DNA from: Paragonimus skrjabini miyazakii
Taxonomy: Eukaryota > Platyhelminthes > Trematoda > Plagiorchiida > Troglotrematidae
Direction: 5' to 3'
Length of the DNA stretch: 64,000 nucleotides
NCBI GenBank assembly: GCA_014338405.1
Contig: JTDE01000154.1
Span: 28,583-92,582, forward strand
The notes under the pieces were generated by a model. It was not told where the DNA came from. It saw only the letters and a program-made list of their open reading frames with translations, and did not search any database. Shown here in pieces: positions 52,301 through 64,000 of this stretch. The translations under genes were made by a program, and so were the position numbers. The stretch's first letter is position 1, and every line of letters starts with the position of its first letter.

Positions 52301-54199
52301 TATTGAAGAGCCTATTGGAGTATGCGGGCACCAAATGGTACTTTTATACAAACTGTCTTTCGCGCGCTTCCGTGACAAATGAGATACATATCAAGCGATT
52401 CGGTCCAACCCTGAATTCCTGTGCTCAACCTTTGAGTGTCGTAACCCTGAACATCAAAGTGTACAGACTTCTGGGACTATTTACCTCTGACCTCACAACA
52501 TGTGTTAGTATCAGACTTTCTTGGAAACGTCTTGCCCCTTACCATATACGTGGATTAAGGTACTAACTACAATACTCGCAGTAGTTTAATTAAAAGATAT
52601 TTCGTTAAGAACCAAGGCACAGTCATGATATTGGATCATTCAATATTATTACTAGGTTGTAGAATAGTTCATTGACTAACGATTAACTGGCAATCAGTCA
52701 TTTACGTCATCACAATTCAGCTTCAATTAGCATATTTATTAAAATAGTATAAGGCTGCATACTGTAAACATTTGTTCATATTTATTTCCCAGGCATGACA
52801 TATTTTTGTCTATTCATGCGTACCTTTAGGCTTTTTCAACAAGTGACCTACAAACCCCGAAATCATGTACCGTAAACCATTATCCATTTGCCTGGCAGTG
52901 TTATTCACTTGAAAAAGAAAGCAAGAATAAGTGACCCACATTTTAAGCTGAAAATATATAAATCTATACCATGCACCATGGTCGTAACAATACAAAATCC
53001 GGTAGGTGGTGCTTACCATATTACTCAATAAGCGCACATCATCAACTAACAATCAATGGTTAGTTGCTCCTCGCGTACGTTCTGATTGATTCAGTGCATT
53101 AGAACTGCAATTACTCATGTTTCCCTTCGAATCAAACTTATTGCGTTAGGCAAAAAACATTCTAAGTCGTTCGTGTTTTACCACCTGTTATCTGATTTCA
53201 ATATATAGCACGTTTCATAGTCAGCAAATCTATTTCTAAATATGGATATCCACATGATTCACTTGAATTGGAAGCATATTTACGAAGCCATATTTCAGTT
53301 TATCGTTCATTCGTATCACTCACAGGGGTAAAAGATATAGATTATTCATGTGAAATAAATATGGATAAACACTGAGTGGATGCGCATACACCAACGCCAA
53401 GTATCATGCAACCAGTGCTACAGGAAGTGGGTGGGTTGCTTCAGCTACATTTTGCAAACAGGTTCGGAAAAGCTTTGATTTGTTAAGGGTTAATGATTCT
53501 GAGTTCAACAATAACCTTAGTGAGCTAAATAGGTCTACGTGTGATATAGTCCGCTTAAGAAGATTGGCGACAGATGAGTTGGGATCTTGAGTGATGGCTT
53601 CACAAGATTGAGAATGCTGCAACTTCGAGTGTTCCCATCACTTTGGTGTGTATTTGGCCACTGGCTGGGATAGGTGCTCATCTTAATAACTAGACATTAT
53701 TGTCAATCTGGAAAAATGACGAATACATTTGGAGATAGTATGATTAGGCGGATTCATTTTTTGAATAAAGAGAACTCGTAATTTATCTTTCTAAAATGAG
53801 TGAAATTTCGTAGCCCAATGTTGAGCAGTTTGACCCGACCCTGCCTTGAAAATACTTGCAACCTTCCTTCCTTAATACCTCAAACTCAACTCAACAGCAG
53901 GTTAAAACTTTAGGTTTGGTCATCGGTAGATTTAAAGATGTAAATTCACGACGTTCTGCAAATTGAAAAACAGTCAGGTATTGTAAAATATATAAGCTCG
54001 TCGTTTGGTTTCAAATTCACGCAACCGTGACTTAGTCAAAACCCTATTTGTATGAGTCAGACGCAGTTGCACCTTTAGTAAGCCGCACGCCAATCAGGAA
54101 ATTGTACAGAAATGTACGTGCTGAATTATCCCGAGAAATGTCGTGTCATAAAAAAAGAACAAGAGAAACACGCCAATTCAAAGTCCAATATGAGATAGA
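46325..54199. other. Non-coding stretch
   Basis: No gene or element that I can name. A perfect short tandem duplication (CATGTGGCTAC twice) lies at about 47349-47371. Two loosely similar blocks with GGTTCATC...GAAT lie about 140 bp apart (around 47040 and 47180). Open frames up to 89 codons occur without motifs. Confidence 0.5.
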
Positions 54200-54350
54200 T
54201 AGTAAAAATGGAAGAAAACTTACGGGCAATGGGGACTGTCGGATTGAGATAGAATTGCAATCGGGCCCTTCCGAACAAAAGTGCTAGACCCGGGTTTCGA
54301 ACTTGGTAGCCAAGTTCTTCAGTAATGAGTATCCCAGCTGCGTTCGAGAT
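54200..54350 (-). repeat. tRNA-like / SINE-like segment
   Basis: On the minus strand, GTTCGAAACCCGG (about 54302-54290) is a perfect B-box core (GTTCRANNC). Upstream, GAACGCAGCTGGGA (about 54346-54333) is A-box-like with an extra base. The intervening length fits a tRNA. The anticodon arm is not convincing, so this is more likely the head of a tRNA-derived SINE than a tRNA gene. A related ATCCCAGCTG-containing segment appears at about 54625-54680, perhaps a second worn copy. The family differs from the three hammerhead repeats. Confidence 0.4.
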
Positions 54351-54399
54351 TTGGATTCCGACAACGATTTTTAGGACGAACATGTGAATCGCGGCTCCG

Positions 54400-57300
54400 T
54401 TTAACTCATTGCTTACGGCCGAATGATTGTGTGCAAACGGTCGGTTGTATTCACTAGTGAATAGCGCTCAAACTTGACGATCGCCTTTGGAGAATACACA
54501 GCAGCTGTCTAGTTAACTCTAGTCGATGGCCCTACGATTCGGAATTCTCTCTCTGCTGAAATAATAGAAATCACCGAATTATTGAGCACAATGTTGTATA
54601 CTGGTTAGTAGTAGGGGATTCGGGTTTTACACAAGCAGAAAGTCACGCAAAAGTGATCCCAGCTGTCGTATTCCAATAGATATTTCAAACACCTCTTTCA
54701 AATAGGCTTGTCAGCTGAGCAACTCCAGCTGCTGATACCAGCTTTCCGAGATAACTGAACCAGGTGAAAATCCAAAAGTCAGATTTTGGTAACTTGGCTA
54801 CGCGAAATCCCTCCTCATCGACTGCTAAACATCTCAGATCAGCCGCAACTCATGCTGACCCAGTTAACTTATTCAAGTTACTGTTGCTCATTTAATCGCA
54901 ATGTTATTGAACTTGAGCTAAAAAATGCTTGGTTTCAGTTTACAAGGGTACAAAGGAATATCACTCTGTCCTCATTTGTCATATATATCTTCTGATAAGA
55001 TGAGCAAATGGAACCCAGTATGTCATGCGTATATATTATGAGAAAAAAGTGTCATTGCAAGACTCTCGTAACACTGGCTCAAATTTCAAGTTATTTACAG
55101 GACTTCAGATGTTTGCATTATTTCAAGTTAAACACCACCCACACCACGTTGCAGCCCTCTCACACAGACGAGCTTTTTGCCTGGCCCGCTCCGAAAGGAC
55201 ATACTCGGGTTTCACACATTTTCAAATCCATAAGTGCAGCACACCCTCTTCTAAACGGGACTTTGTATCCCCGACAGCGTTCTATCAGACAAGCTTGCTA
55301 AACAAGCCGGTGAGATCATAATAGGCATGACTGAACTATCCTCCTTGAAAATTCAACCTCAACCTAGGGTAAATAGTGCTGCTTGATCTTTTCGAAAAGA
55401 GAATAACAAACTCGCTTCGTGCGAATGAATCAATATTCCCTTACGCAAGAATTCTCATCTCGATTGAAGGTAGTCTTTTTTTAGCCAACTGAAGTTACTG
55501 TCGTCGTGGTTGACGCTCGCCTCTCGAAAACATATCCACCAGAGAGCAAATTTTGGTCCGGACAAAATACGCACGACTAGTGAGCTCTGATAAAAGAAAA
55601 CACAGTCTAGTGTTTCTTCTCAAAGTGGACAAATTATGACTATGAGAATGCAATCGATGTTGTCGAGTACGCGTTGTTTCAAGATGAAACTTATTTTTGA
55701 ATACGCAGCTTTATTTATAATATAAATATTGTTAACAAATATTTGAGTTGTACGTTTGCATCCACCTACTTGTTTAAGAACCGTGATTTTTACTTTTGTA
55801 TTGCCGTAAGATCTATCTGTCGTATTTCGCTTTCACTCATTGTGTGCCTTCGTTGATAAACTAATTTTGACCGCATAACCGAAACATCTTTCTTCCAATG
55901 AATTATCTGATCGTGTGCGTAATCGTTACTAATACTTGGCATCCAACAAATGATACTAATTAATACTTGAGGTCAAATACGTGTGCACACGTGACGCATG
56001 CAACAGGTTATTCTATTTGTTACTCTACCATTCAGTCTTTGATAAATTACCCTACGAATACTTTTTTGCAATAAAGAATACCAATGCATCATTTTGCAAT
56101 CATCTTTACAAAGTAGATTCCGGGGATTTTTGCTTGAAATGATAAATATCATAACACCTCATTCAATTGCAAGCTAAGTAAACCCGCCGTTTAGTTCCTC
56201 ATTTGCCGTTACCAGCAGAGGAGCTGTTTACGGTGACTGAGCATTCACGTATCTTGTTTTACGATTCCTTGTTGGAAAGGCTAACGGTAAACTAACTACC
56301 ACAAAATAGTCCATCATCATATATCATATGAGAAATTTCTGTATTTCATTTCACTAACTTTTCAACGAAAGTTTTCATTTTGATCACGGAATAAGCTTCT
56401 CATTATGTTAGTACCGGTCACTGTGTGTGAATCATACAGTTGTATGGAAAAGATAAGCGAAACCTACAAGAACTGAAAGTGATTCTGGAAGAATATATGG
56501 ATCAAAACTTAATGAGATCTCTCGAAAAGACGAGAAGCCAGCGCACATAATTGGGCTCGTTTTTTCATTCGGTTTTCCAAATTGCCTTTGATCGATCAAC
56601 TAGTCCATCATAACATCTGAGCGAGACTATACATCGTGTTAAAAAAGTGCACAGCTTGGTAAACAGGTATGACGGCAGTCAGGCTATTCCGCCTTCTCCG
56701 GTCTTTGATATTCTACATTCATCTTAACAAGTTCGTCCGCATTTTTTCTTTAGTTTTCCTAGTGAAAATATTGTGGCGGAGCACCGTTTCGGTCAAATAC
56801 ACGTTTTTCGGATGTCCGATGTACTTTTATCCGATCTTTCGTTCACATTTGTTCATCTTACTAGCTAGCGATAGCCTGACCACACTGGATCAATGTGTTT
56901 CTGTCTCCTGACTGGCTGATTGACCGGCTGGTCACATTGCTTTTGGTTCAAAAATGGATGACCTAGACCATCAAGGGCACAAGCGCGTCGCATTCTGATT
57001 CCCTGTGATTGGTTGAGTTGAACCGCGGTGTATGGTTAGTCTCGTGAAATGTGCAACCATTTCAGTTTGACGAGAACCGTCAGTTTGAGCACGCTGACGA
57101 AATCCAGCATTGTGCTTGATTTTCTGTTTCATAGAGGACGTTAACTGCTACTATCGGTTATGATTTGTTGACATAACAAAACAGTTACACTGTTGTCTGA
57201 GTAAACTTACTGAAGAATAGGAAACGGTGGGTAAACGAGATAACCGGTACTTTCAAGAAAAGCCTGAAGTTTAGATAAAATGATTTTTGAAATTTACTCT

Positions 57301-57479
57301 TTAGTATGGTTTCACCAACGAATATGTAAGCAACATGACATACCTGTTTACTAATAATAATGAGAATCCTAAAATAATGGCAGAAGAGAACGGTATGGAT
57401 AAATGACTCAATGAACGCAATATAGAGTTTCAGCTAGGAACTCCGTGCAATTTATTTAAAGACCATATGGACACCAGTA
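54400..57479. other. Mostly non-coding; one weak exon candidate
   Basis: Apart from the candidate exon at 55019-55309 I see no gene. An open frame at 56669-56911 (+) is hydrophobic and unassignable. AT-rich palindromic sequence occurs around 55710-55745. Confidence 0.45.
55019..55309 (+). CDS. Weak candidate for an internal exon
   Basis: Two plus-strand frames are open together here (97 and 98 codons), which itself suggests low stop density rather than selection. The second frame is bounded by GGAACCCAG|TATG at its start and AAGCCG|GTGAGA at 55310, a good donor. Its peptide (for example VKHHPHHVAALSHRRAFCLA) is rich in His, Ser and Arg and has no family motif I recognise. Chance remains likely. 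Confidence 0.18.
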
Positions 57480-57800
57480 ACAGTTGCCAGGAAGTGAGTA
57501 TCTCGGCACCTGTGACCATACGGAAGCCACTTCACAACGGGTTTGGCTATACGTGTAGAATATACCCACATAGGTGGTAAAACCTGGTTGAGATTTTTGA
57601 AGTGAATGGGTCCCATTTCCCATTGTTAGCGTATGGTGGTCCTGTCTGGTTAAGAGATTTATTGTCTGTGAAGAGATTTACGCGCAACAAAGGTCTTACC
57701 AAGGGCTAGATTTGAACCAACAATATGGACTACAAGTTTGCGTGATATAAGTATATTATCAACCAAACCGAGAATCAAAGACTAAAGCACGAACACTGCA
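57480..57800 (-). repeat. tRNA-like, SINE-like segment
   Basis: On the minus strand GGTTCAAATCTAG (57718-57706) contains a perfect B-box core. About 45 bp upstream, TGGTTGATAAT is a weak A box that lacks the final GG. Downstream sequence to about 57480 has no open frame. A short internal direct repeat (AAGAGATTTA) lies at about 57652 and 57671. I infer a tRNA-derived SINE or pseudogene. No second copy is visible in the window to fix its ends. Confidence 0.35.
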
Positions 57801-60800
57801 AAATTAACAGTTCATTCAAAATATCACTACATTGTTTTTTGTCTACCTGAGGATCACAAAGACGAACTGCCAAAACAAAGAACTTGTCTTCGAGAGCTTT
57901 ATGAATTCGTCACAATTCTCATTCTAGATTTAAAATCCAAAGAAATTCAGTGCTACAAATGGTTAATGAAAACTGTTTTTTCCAAAGGATACGCAAAACG
58001 CCAGTATAATTTTAGTGGTTTAGCAATTTTCATCTTGTAATGTTTCATCACAACTTTTCTCGCTGGTGTTCTAATATCAAGCCACAGATTATTATCCTAA
58101 CTTTTGCTTAGCTTCTGGCGTTGAATGTGGGATCATACGTTTACACATTCTAATAGACGTAGCAGACTTACATGAGTTTTCTCTAATCCCACTCAAAAAC
58201 ACGTTTATGGAAACCAACGATGCACTGTTTCCGTCAAACTGTGGTCATGTGAAGGAATAATTAAAATAATCCAAAATGACACTAGAATAGATTAACTAAT
58301 TAGGACCAAAATTTATGAAAAGCTTTTAAAAAACACAGGTTAAAGTTTAGTTAGCTTCTTAGCAGGTAATCAAAAAAGTCGCCGACAGAAATGGCCACCT
58401 CTTCTTCTTGTGGAAACTGACTTGTCAACCCAAAATTATCATGCGAACAATGTCCTCTAAAATAAAAATGTCACATTAGAAATGAATCCTCTAACTCACT
58501 TGAAAATGAGTGAAAAATCTCAAAATATAAGCCATTCTGCACCTTATTAGGTTTTCTTCATCTTAATGCAAACTATTTCGGAAAAATGCTCGGGAAATGT
58601 TGTTAATCTGTAATTTCGTGTTATATGTGATATTAGTTTACAGTAGCCAATACTGTTCACGAAAATTGCCTTCCACGAAGTTCGATTATATCTGTACATC
58701 CGTAATGCACACCGCCAGTTTACTGTAATTGAAATGCAATATTAATTTTTCCAGACTACGAGAAAAATGAAATATATATATTAAAGATTGACACATTGTT
58801 AACTAATAGACAGATTGAACGCAAGTACATCTTTTCCGTTTTTTAAATGCAATGCCCTTCGAACACACAGTAACATTTTCATTGGTTTGCAGTTTTGCCA
58901 GACATTTAGACGAAAGCCAGAAGAGGCAAATCGAATGATTTATCGAAAGTAAAGTGACCAATTACGTCGAGTCTTTGTGAATTATTTTGATGACCAGATA
59001 ATTCAAAATCTTTCTTAAGTTCAATGACTTGTCGCAGAGGGACTTATGTTAAGTATTGTTGATAAACGTAGAATGTGTCGCTTTTTGTCGATTTCTTTAT
59101 GCTAATTTTTTTATACCGCATAGCGTATTCGGCTACAAACCCACTTGTGATTAAGTTTCTAACTGGTAGTTAGATTTCAAACCGACAATCATATACTAGG
59201 CTAAGCTTATTCCTAAGTTGGGTAGATAATCAGGTGGATATTGCTTACAATTATTTTATCAATGTAAACCCTGCTGAAAGTGTTGCGTAAAATGTGGGGC
59301 CTACTCCATTAGTACAGTGCTTAGACCCCAGTAAGACGAGTCACTTTTATAATTTCCTCTGAGCAGTCACCGCTGATTATTTTCGTGAGATTTGTTCGTG
59401 CTTTCCAATGCCTTTCTAGATCAAGCCAGCCAGTTATAAATTTAAGTGAACTAAAAATTTCAGCGTACTATAGAACCCACAGCGACTCTGGTGAACGTTT
59501 TACCTAAGCCGGAAATATGTCATTTATACCAGCTATCATTCAAATGCTGTGTAATTGGTTTGGTTCTGCAAATTACGTGATTGCTCAAAGTGCTGGTTAC
59601 TATATGAACACTTTGTTACCGGCTTAGATTAAGCCACAGATTAGGGGTATCGCCTTCATTCACACGCCAAGTTACTTCTGTTCATCATTTGAAAGCCTTT
59701 AATGATATACCCCCCCAAACTTGATGATTTAAGTGTAGGGTAAAATTTAAAATTTCCATAATTCGTTGCGTAAGGACTAGTGCAATGAAACTTCCTAGTT
59801 TCCTTTTTGTGTGTGCAAATGCGTTCAACTTTTGATATATTCTGAATGGAGTTCCACGGTGGTAATTAATCTCGAAATTCATTGCGATAAATAATATGGA
59901 CAATGTAATGTTTGTTGTTTATATCTCACGTTAACTAGATGCAACAGTATCTTCCAGATTTCGAATACAGTGTTTCTCATCAATAACCTAAACGGAATAT
60001 ATGTATGTGAATACTTCTGCCCATGAGCACCTGGATTATATAAGACAACAATGACGTATATCTGAATTAAAAATATAAATGTAAAATAGTGATTGATTTT
60101 GTACACAGATTTGTTGTTAGATGTTTTAAAATTTGCTATCCTCAAACAGTGTCAAACTGATTTTTTACGTATCTGCATGTGTAAGGGTAAACTATTTATT
60201 GCAACTCCTTCAAATGTCATGTAGATTTTAAAACATACATTGATACTATTCTAGTCGAACTGGTCAAAGTAATCCAACCATATTGAAGTGATTATCAGTT
60301 TACCAGTGTTATGTATGTAATCAGGTCCGGAAAATGACGCAACAAAGTGTACTTTGGATATTTATATACAATAGAATACAAGTCATTAGGAATGCGTATC
60401 CTCATTGTTTGCCATAGGTTTCTAGAAAATGTCTTATAATTGTGTTACTTCTGACCCAAACCGGCTCAACGTATCTTTGTACTCTAAAGAATGGTACATG
60501 AAAATAAAGGTTGACTTAATTTATGCTGACATTGTACTCCCAATGTTTACGCATCTAGCACAATCGTATTGCGTCAGACAATTAACAACATACATATATT
60601 CATACACAAATTATTCCTGCCTTCTTTTCAGTTGAGCAAACGTTTAACACTATCAGATGGTATTTCAGTATTGGCAACAAACTGTTTTCCTTTTTTGCAT
60701 TTTACTGCTTCTGGTTGCCTTTCCTGTTAGCGGGCTAAATTTGTATATCAATTCTGTTTTTGTTAGCCCTTGAAGTATCTCAAAAGTGGACATGACCATT

Positions 60801-61195
60801 AATGTGTACAAAGTTTTTATTCGGCTTGGCGATAAAATAAGTGAATTTCTATTGCCGTTATCTTCCAGTAATTCTTATGAACTGGAGAATACCAAAGCCA
60901 GCGGCTTTAATAAAAATTCTTCCGAAAGCCTATCTTGTGCGAATACTTGTGAGACATTTCCGAGTTTGACCTTCGGGTCGGTTTTGCTTGGCTCTGTACA
61001 GAGCACGAAAGAAGAACACTCCGGGACGAGAGCTAACTGCGGCGAATCAGATGTTATAGCTAATGCGAATAAAACCGGTAAACAAATGTTAGCTATCAGA
61101 TAAGCACAGTTTTAGATAATCTCTGTCGACATTTTTCAGGTAACTCAAAATGATTGAATGATAAATTGCAATAAATATACCCAAAGACGTCGAGA
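57801..61195. other. Mostly non-coding; one exon candidate
   Basis: AT-rich, with no element recognised. The only segment that stands out is the open frame at 60776-61077. Confidence 0.5.
60776..61077 (+). CDS. Candidate exon of an unknown gene
   Basis: The frame is open from a T-rich acceptor-like sequence (CTGTTTTTGTTAGCCCTTGAAG, AG at 60774-60775) to AAAACCG|GTAAAC, a possible donor at 61078. If not spliced there, it ends at TAA at 61101. The peptide includes VDMTINVYKVFIRLGDKISE and a long Ser/Thr/Asn-rich tail with Cys (SLSCANTC, TRANCGESDV). The base composition is richer in C, G and CpG than the surroundings and the codons look less random than in neighbouring frames. That makes it the strongest non-transposon coding candidate in the window. 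No domain is recognised and no opposite-strand frame competes over most of it. Function unknown. Confidence 0.32.
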
Positions 61196-61197
61196 AA

Positions 61198-61221
61198 TAC
61201 AAAAAGAAAGAAAGAAAGAAA
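61198..61221. repeat. (GAAA)n microsatellite
   Basis: Four tandem GAAA units within an A-rich context on the plus strand. Simple repeat. Confidence 0.8.
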
Positions 61222-63479
61222 TTTGGTTACCTTTAATGATTCAGTTACATAATGTTGATCGGTTTCATACAAAAGGGTTGGATTAATAATCAACCAAGAC
61301 AAAACGCAATGTCTGATATATTATCAAAAAAATGGCAGCGAATCCTGTCTCCTGATTGAGAAAAAGAATGGACGCCAATATGATTAATGTTAATGCTTAT
61401 GACAAATGCTGGGAGAGCAAGTCTTAATCCGCTGAAATCATAGTGTGACAGTTTTGTCTGACACAAACGATGTGTCTCGTTAAATCCAATGTAGAGTTAA
61501 GATGTTTTCTGTCGATGCAACTAGGCGATATTCTTATTACTCATAAACTTAGGTGGCCTAGCGTTTGGAAGTGGTGAATCGATCGTGTCTAATTTCAATT
61601 TATTGGCGAAATGAAATTCTAGCGAGAGGTTAAAGCCTGAGGGTGAAAAGAAAATAAATCAGTGACATATGTAAAAAACAGCAAAATCCAAGTTTTGCCC
61701 ATTTTTCAGAAAGGGCTGTACAAAACTTTACTTGGATGCGAAAGTTGAGAATGACTACGGGTGACGCTCAGCTGATATTCACCAGCATTTTAGATTACGG
61801 GACCCTTAGAATGCGAGTCTTGAAGGATAATTACCTGAACACGTCTGGTGGGAATTAGCTTAAGTGGCATCTGTTTTCTGACTGTAAAAATTAAACCGTG
61901 TATATAGTTCAGGTTGATATATCTTCTTTCAACTCATTGAAAAAATAATACCTCCTCAGGTATAAAGTAGTTAGTGCCACCAGGAATTACCAGGAAGTTC
62001 GTATAAAATTAATAGCGTAAATTCCTATAATGCATTAGCTGAAGACATTTTGTTCCACAGTTTTACGCAATAAAATATTGTTCATATTAATGAATTTTAC
62101 GTTACCTTGGACGTGTAAACGCATTGGCCAACAATATTGATTAAACATGCCATATATTTGTTTAACTTGGTAAAATCTCTGATGCCTAATGTACAACTCA
62201 ATGCTTATACTTGTCGGTTATTTTAAATGTCCCGTCGGGTTCTGCTATAAAATGAGCGTCTTGACTGTTTTACATGCGCTTCTCCTAATAAACTGACTCT
62301 TATTGGGACATTGGTTCAACAGAGCGAACATTCCATTTAGGTTCAACTCAACAGATCGGCATGTTTAGTAGATAGCTAAATGACTGAGACAAAATCAGAC
62401 ACTTTGCCATTTGCAGTCAGTCTTAGTTACATAAAAAATTATGGTAGTGTTCAACCCAAATATTTATAGAATATGCGTGACTTGTACTGGCAGCGCTGGA
62501 TAAATATGCGCGCAGAATAACTTTTTCAACAAGCGATTTGGGTGAAGTGTGTCATGTGTAATGCGTATAATATGGGGAAATATCTGACTTGTCCACTTCA
62601 GGGGCCAAAGGAACGCGAATAGTATAACTTACTCAAGTCTTGCTTTCATTTGTAACTCAAATATAGCAGATGGACATTATCGCAAGACTTTATGTGATGG
62701 TAAGAGCAAAGTACAGAGTTCGTACATGAAATGAACAAAATATTACCAGATGCCAACATCACAGTATTTACTACGAACGCCACTGGCAGAAATATTACAA
62801 AATTACGCCTCGACAGAGAATATATTCTTGTACACAGGATAACAGAAATTGGCCAAACTTGCTGTAGAACAGAAGTTATGACGAACGTGATATGTTTCAT
62901 AGTAAGCAATTGATCGGTGAAATGAGGCTTACCTGGAAACAAATTACTTCCACATCAGTCACCAAACGATAGCCGCCACACTACTCATTTGTAATGGGGT
63001 CAACCACACAGTTTGCAGAAGCATCCTTTGCAAAACGAGCAGAAAAACCAATCAGTTGTGTTCGCCACTATAGTGTGATATAGAGCATTTTCCCAATCTA
63101 TTATTAGTTATGCGCTGTAAATATAAGAATGCGGTTGTGTAATTTTGAAATTTACTTTGAACATTTAAAAAAGTATAAAGGTATCAAGTAACAAATAACG
63201 CAGACCAGTGTATTGTAGTTTTAAAAACATCGAATTCAGACGAGAAGAACTTATGAGATGGCTTCTGTTAGATTTAATGAATTACCAGTAGTAGAAGATT
63301 TAAATAAACAGTAATCACCCACAATCATGTTTGGCTGTGACAAAAAGAACCCATGTAACTCGTGACAGATTGAACCGAGCAAAATGCGTTTTCAGCCAGC
63401 TGATCAAAACGTATTTGCTTATACGTGAACGCATAAAAGTTTACACAAACACCAGTCCTTAGCAGAGGAGGGATCACAC
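61222..63479. other. Mostly non-coding; one weak exon candidate
   Basis: No recognisable gene. The frame at 62717-62901 is the only segment singled out. Confidence 0.5.
62717..62901 (+). CDS. Weak candidate for an internal exon
   Basis: An open frame runs from AAGTACAG|AG (62709-62718) to TTTCATA|GTAAGC, a good donor at 62902. The peptide reads MNKILPDANITVFTTNATGR then KLRLDREYILVHRITEIGQ, with two Cys (TCC) and two possible N-glycosylation sites, as in a secreted or extracellular domain. The acceptor lacks a pyrimidine tract. A longer, hydrophobic minus-strand frame (62646-62942) covers the same bases and looks like its shadow. No family recognised. Confidence 0.22.
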
Positions 63480-64000
63480 ATTAGGAAACAAATAACAATG
63501 TATGAACTTACAAAACAAAAAATTGTTGAACAAAGGATGTGGAAAAAAATCGCAAATTCAGGTGTAAGGAAAGATTACGAGGAAAGAGGGCCAGCTACAA
63601 TTAAGCACACAAGAGAAAAAAAAAATAACAAGAAAAAGAGAGAAACAAAATCGTTGGGAAAAAGTAAATATATATGATAAAAAGAACGCAGAGCAAATAA
63701 AAACCACTGATATATAAAATGAAAAATAAAGGTACGATAGAAAAATCTGGAAGATAAGGAGAATTATTCAACATTAAAATTATGGTGAAAACAAAAACGA
63801 AAATAAAAAAGAACCCGCAGAACTGAAATTCATTATGGATGAGCTCACAAGTCAATAAAATAAAACACGCCTCCATTGGAAAACTGTTACTTCAAAGGGA
63901 AAAACGGGGGCGATATGTAGGAAACATACGCACTAGATATATTTGGAACACGGGTGAAACTTGTGATCAAAAACATCACAACCAAAATAATGAAACAAAA
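63480..64000. repeat. A-rich, purine-biased low-complexity region
   Basis: The plus strand is dominated by A, with many AAAA/GAAA tracts (for example around 63610-63665 and 63780-63815) and few pyrimidines. A 91-codon minus-strand frame (63601-63876) is only the Phe/Leu-rich translation of this bias. It may be a worn A-rich tail or satellite-like DNA. The window ends inside it. Confidence 0.7.

Noticed and set aside
63601..63876. 91-codon minus-strand open frame
   Set aside because: It is the Phe/Leu-rich translation of A-rich low-complexity DNA.

Overview
The window looks like non-coding, repeat-bearing chromosomal DNA from an animal. A flatworm, most likely a trematode, is the best guess. 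It is AT-rich by eye, has no dense gene array, and contains decayed retroelements of types familiar from flukes: Penelope-like reverse transcriptase, a Gypsy-type gag-protease-RT fragment, and tRNA-derived SINE-like repeats carrying a hammerhead ribozyme, like the schistosome SM-alpha family. A run of exactly 100 N (46225-46324) marks a scaffold gap. The species assignment is inference from element types, not from a host gene.

Layout. 1-6463: no recognisable gene. 6464-6692: a nearly perfect fold-back element with two ~100-bp arms. 13950-14284: a frameshifted Penelope-like RT fragment (+). 17226-17690 (+), 28895-29267 (+) and 38890-39284 (-): three copies of one SINE-like family with a tRNA-like Pol III promoter. 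Two keep a degenerate type I hammerhead ribozyme fold just downstream of the B box; the third has lost the catalytic core by a deletion bounded by GCGA. 28229-28303: a separate tRNA-like sequence. 35605-37544: a nested retroelement wreck in which a Gypsy gag-protease-RT fragment (+) sits between two pieces of a Penelope-like RT (-). 54200-54350 and 57480-57800: two further tRNA-like, probably SINE-derived, segments on the minus strand. 63480-64000: strongly A-rich low-complexity sequence.

No complete host gene is recognisable. A few short open frames bounded by plausible splice signals (15057-15260, 23562-23665, 55019-55309, 60776-61077, 62717-62901, all +) are listed as weak exon candidates. 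They match no family I recognise and could be chance. If some are real, the window would lie in one or more plus-strand genes with long introns.

The most interesting content is the hammerhead-bearing tRNA-like repeat family. Its copies show the ribozyme at different stages of decay, with inverted terminal arms shared between copies and one internally inverted copy. Penelope-like elements, themselves known in other animals to carry hammerheads with a minimal stem III, lie in the same window and are possible mobilisers.
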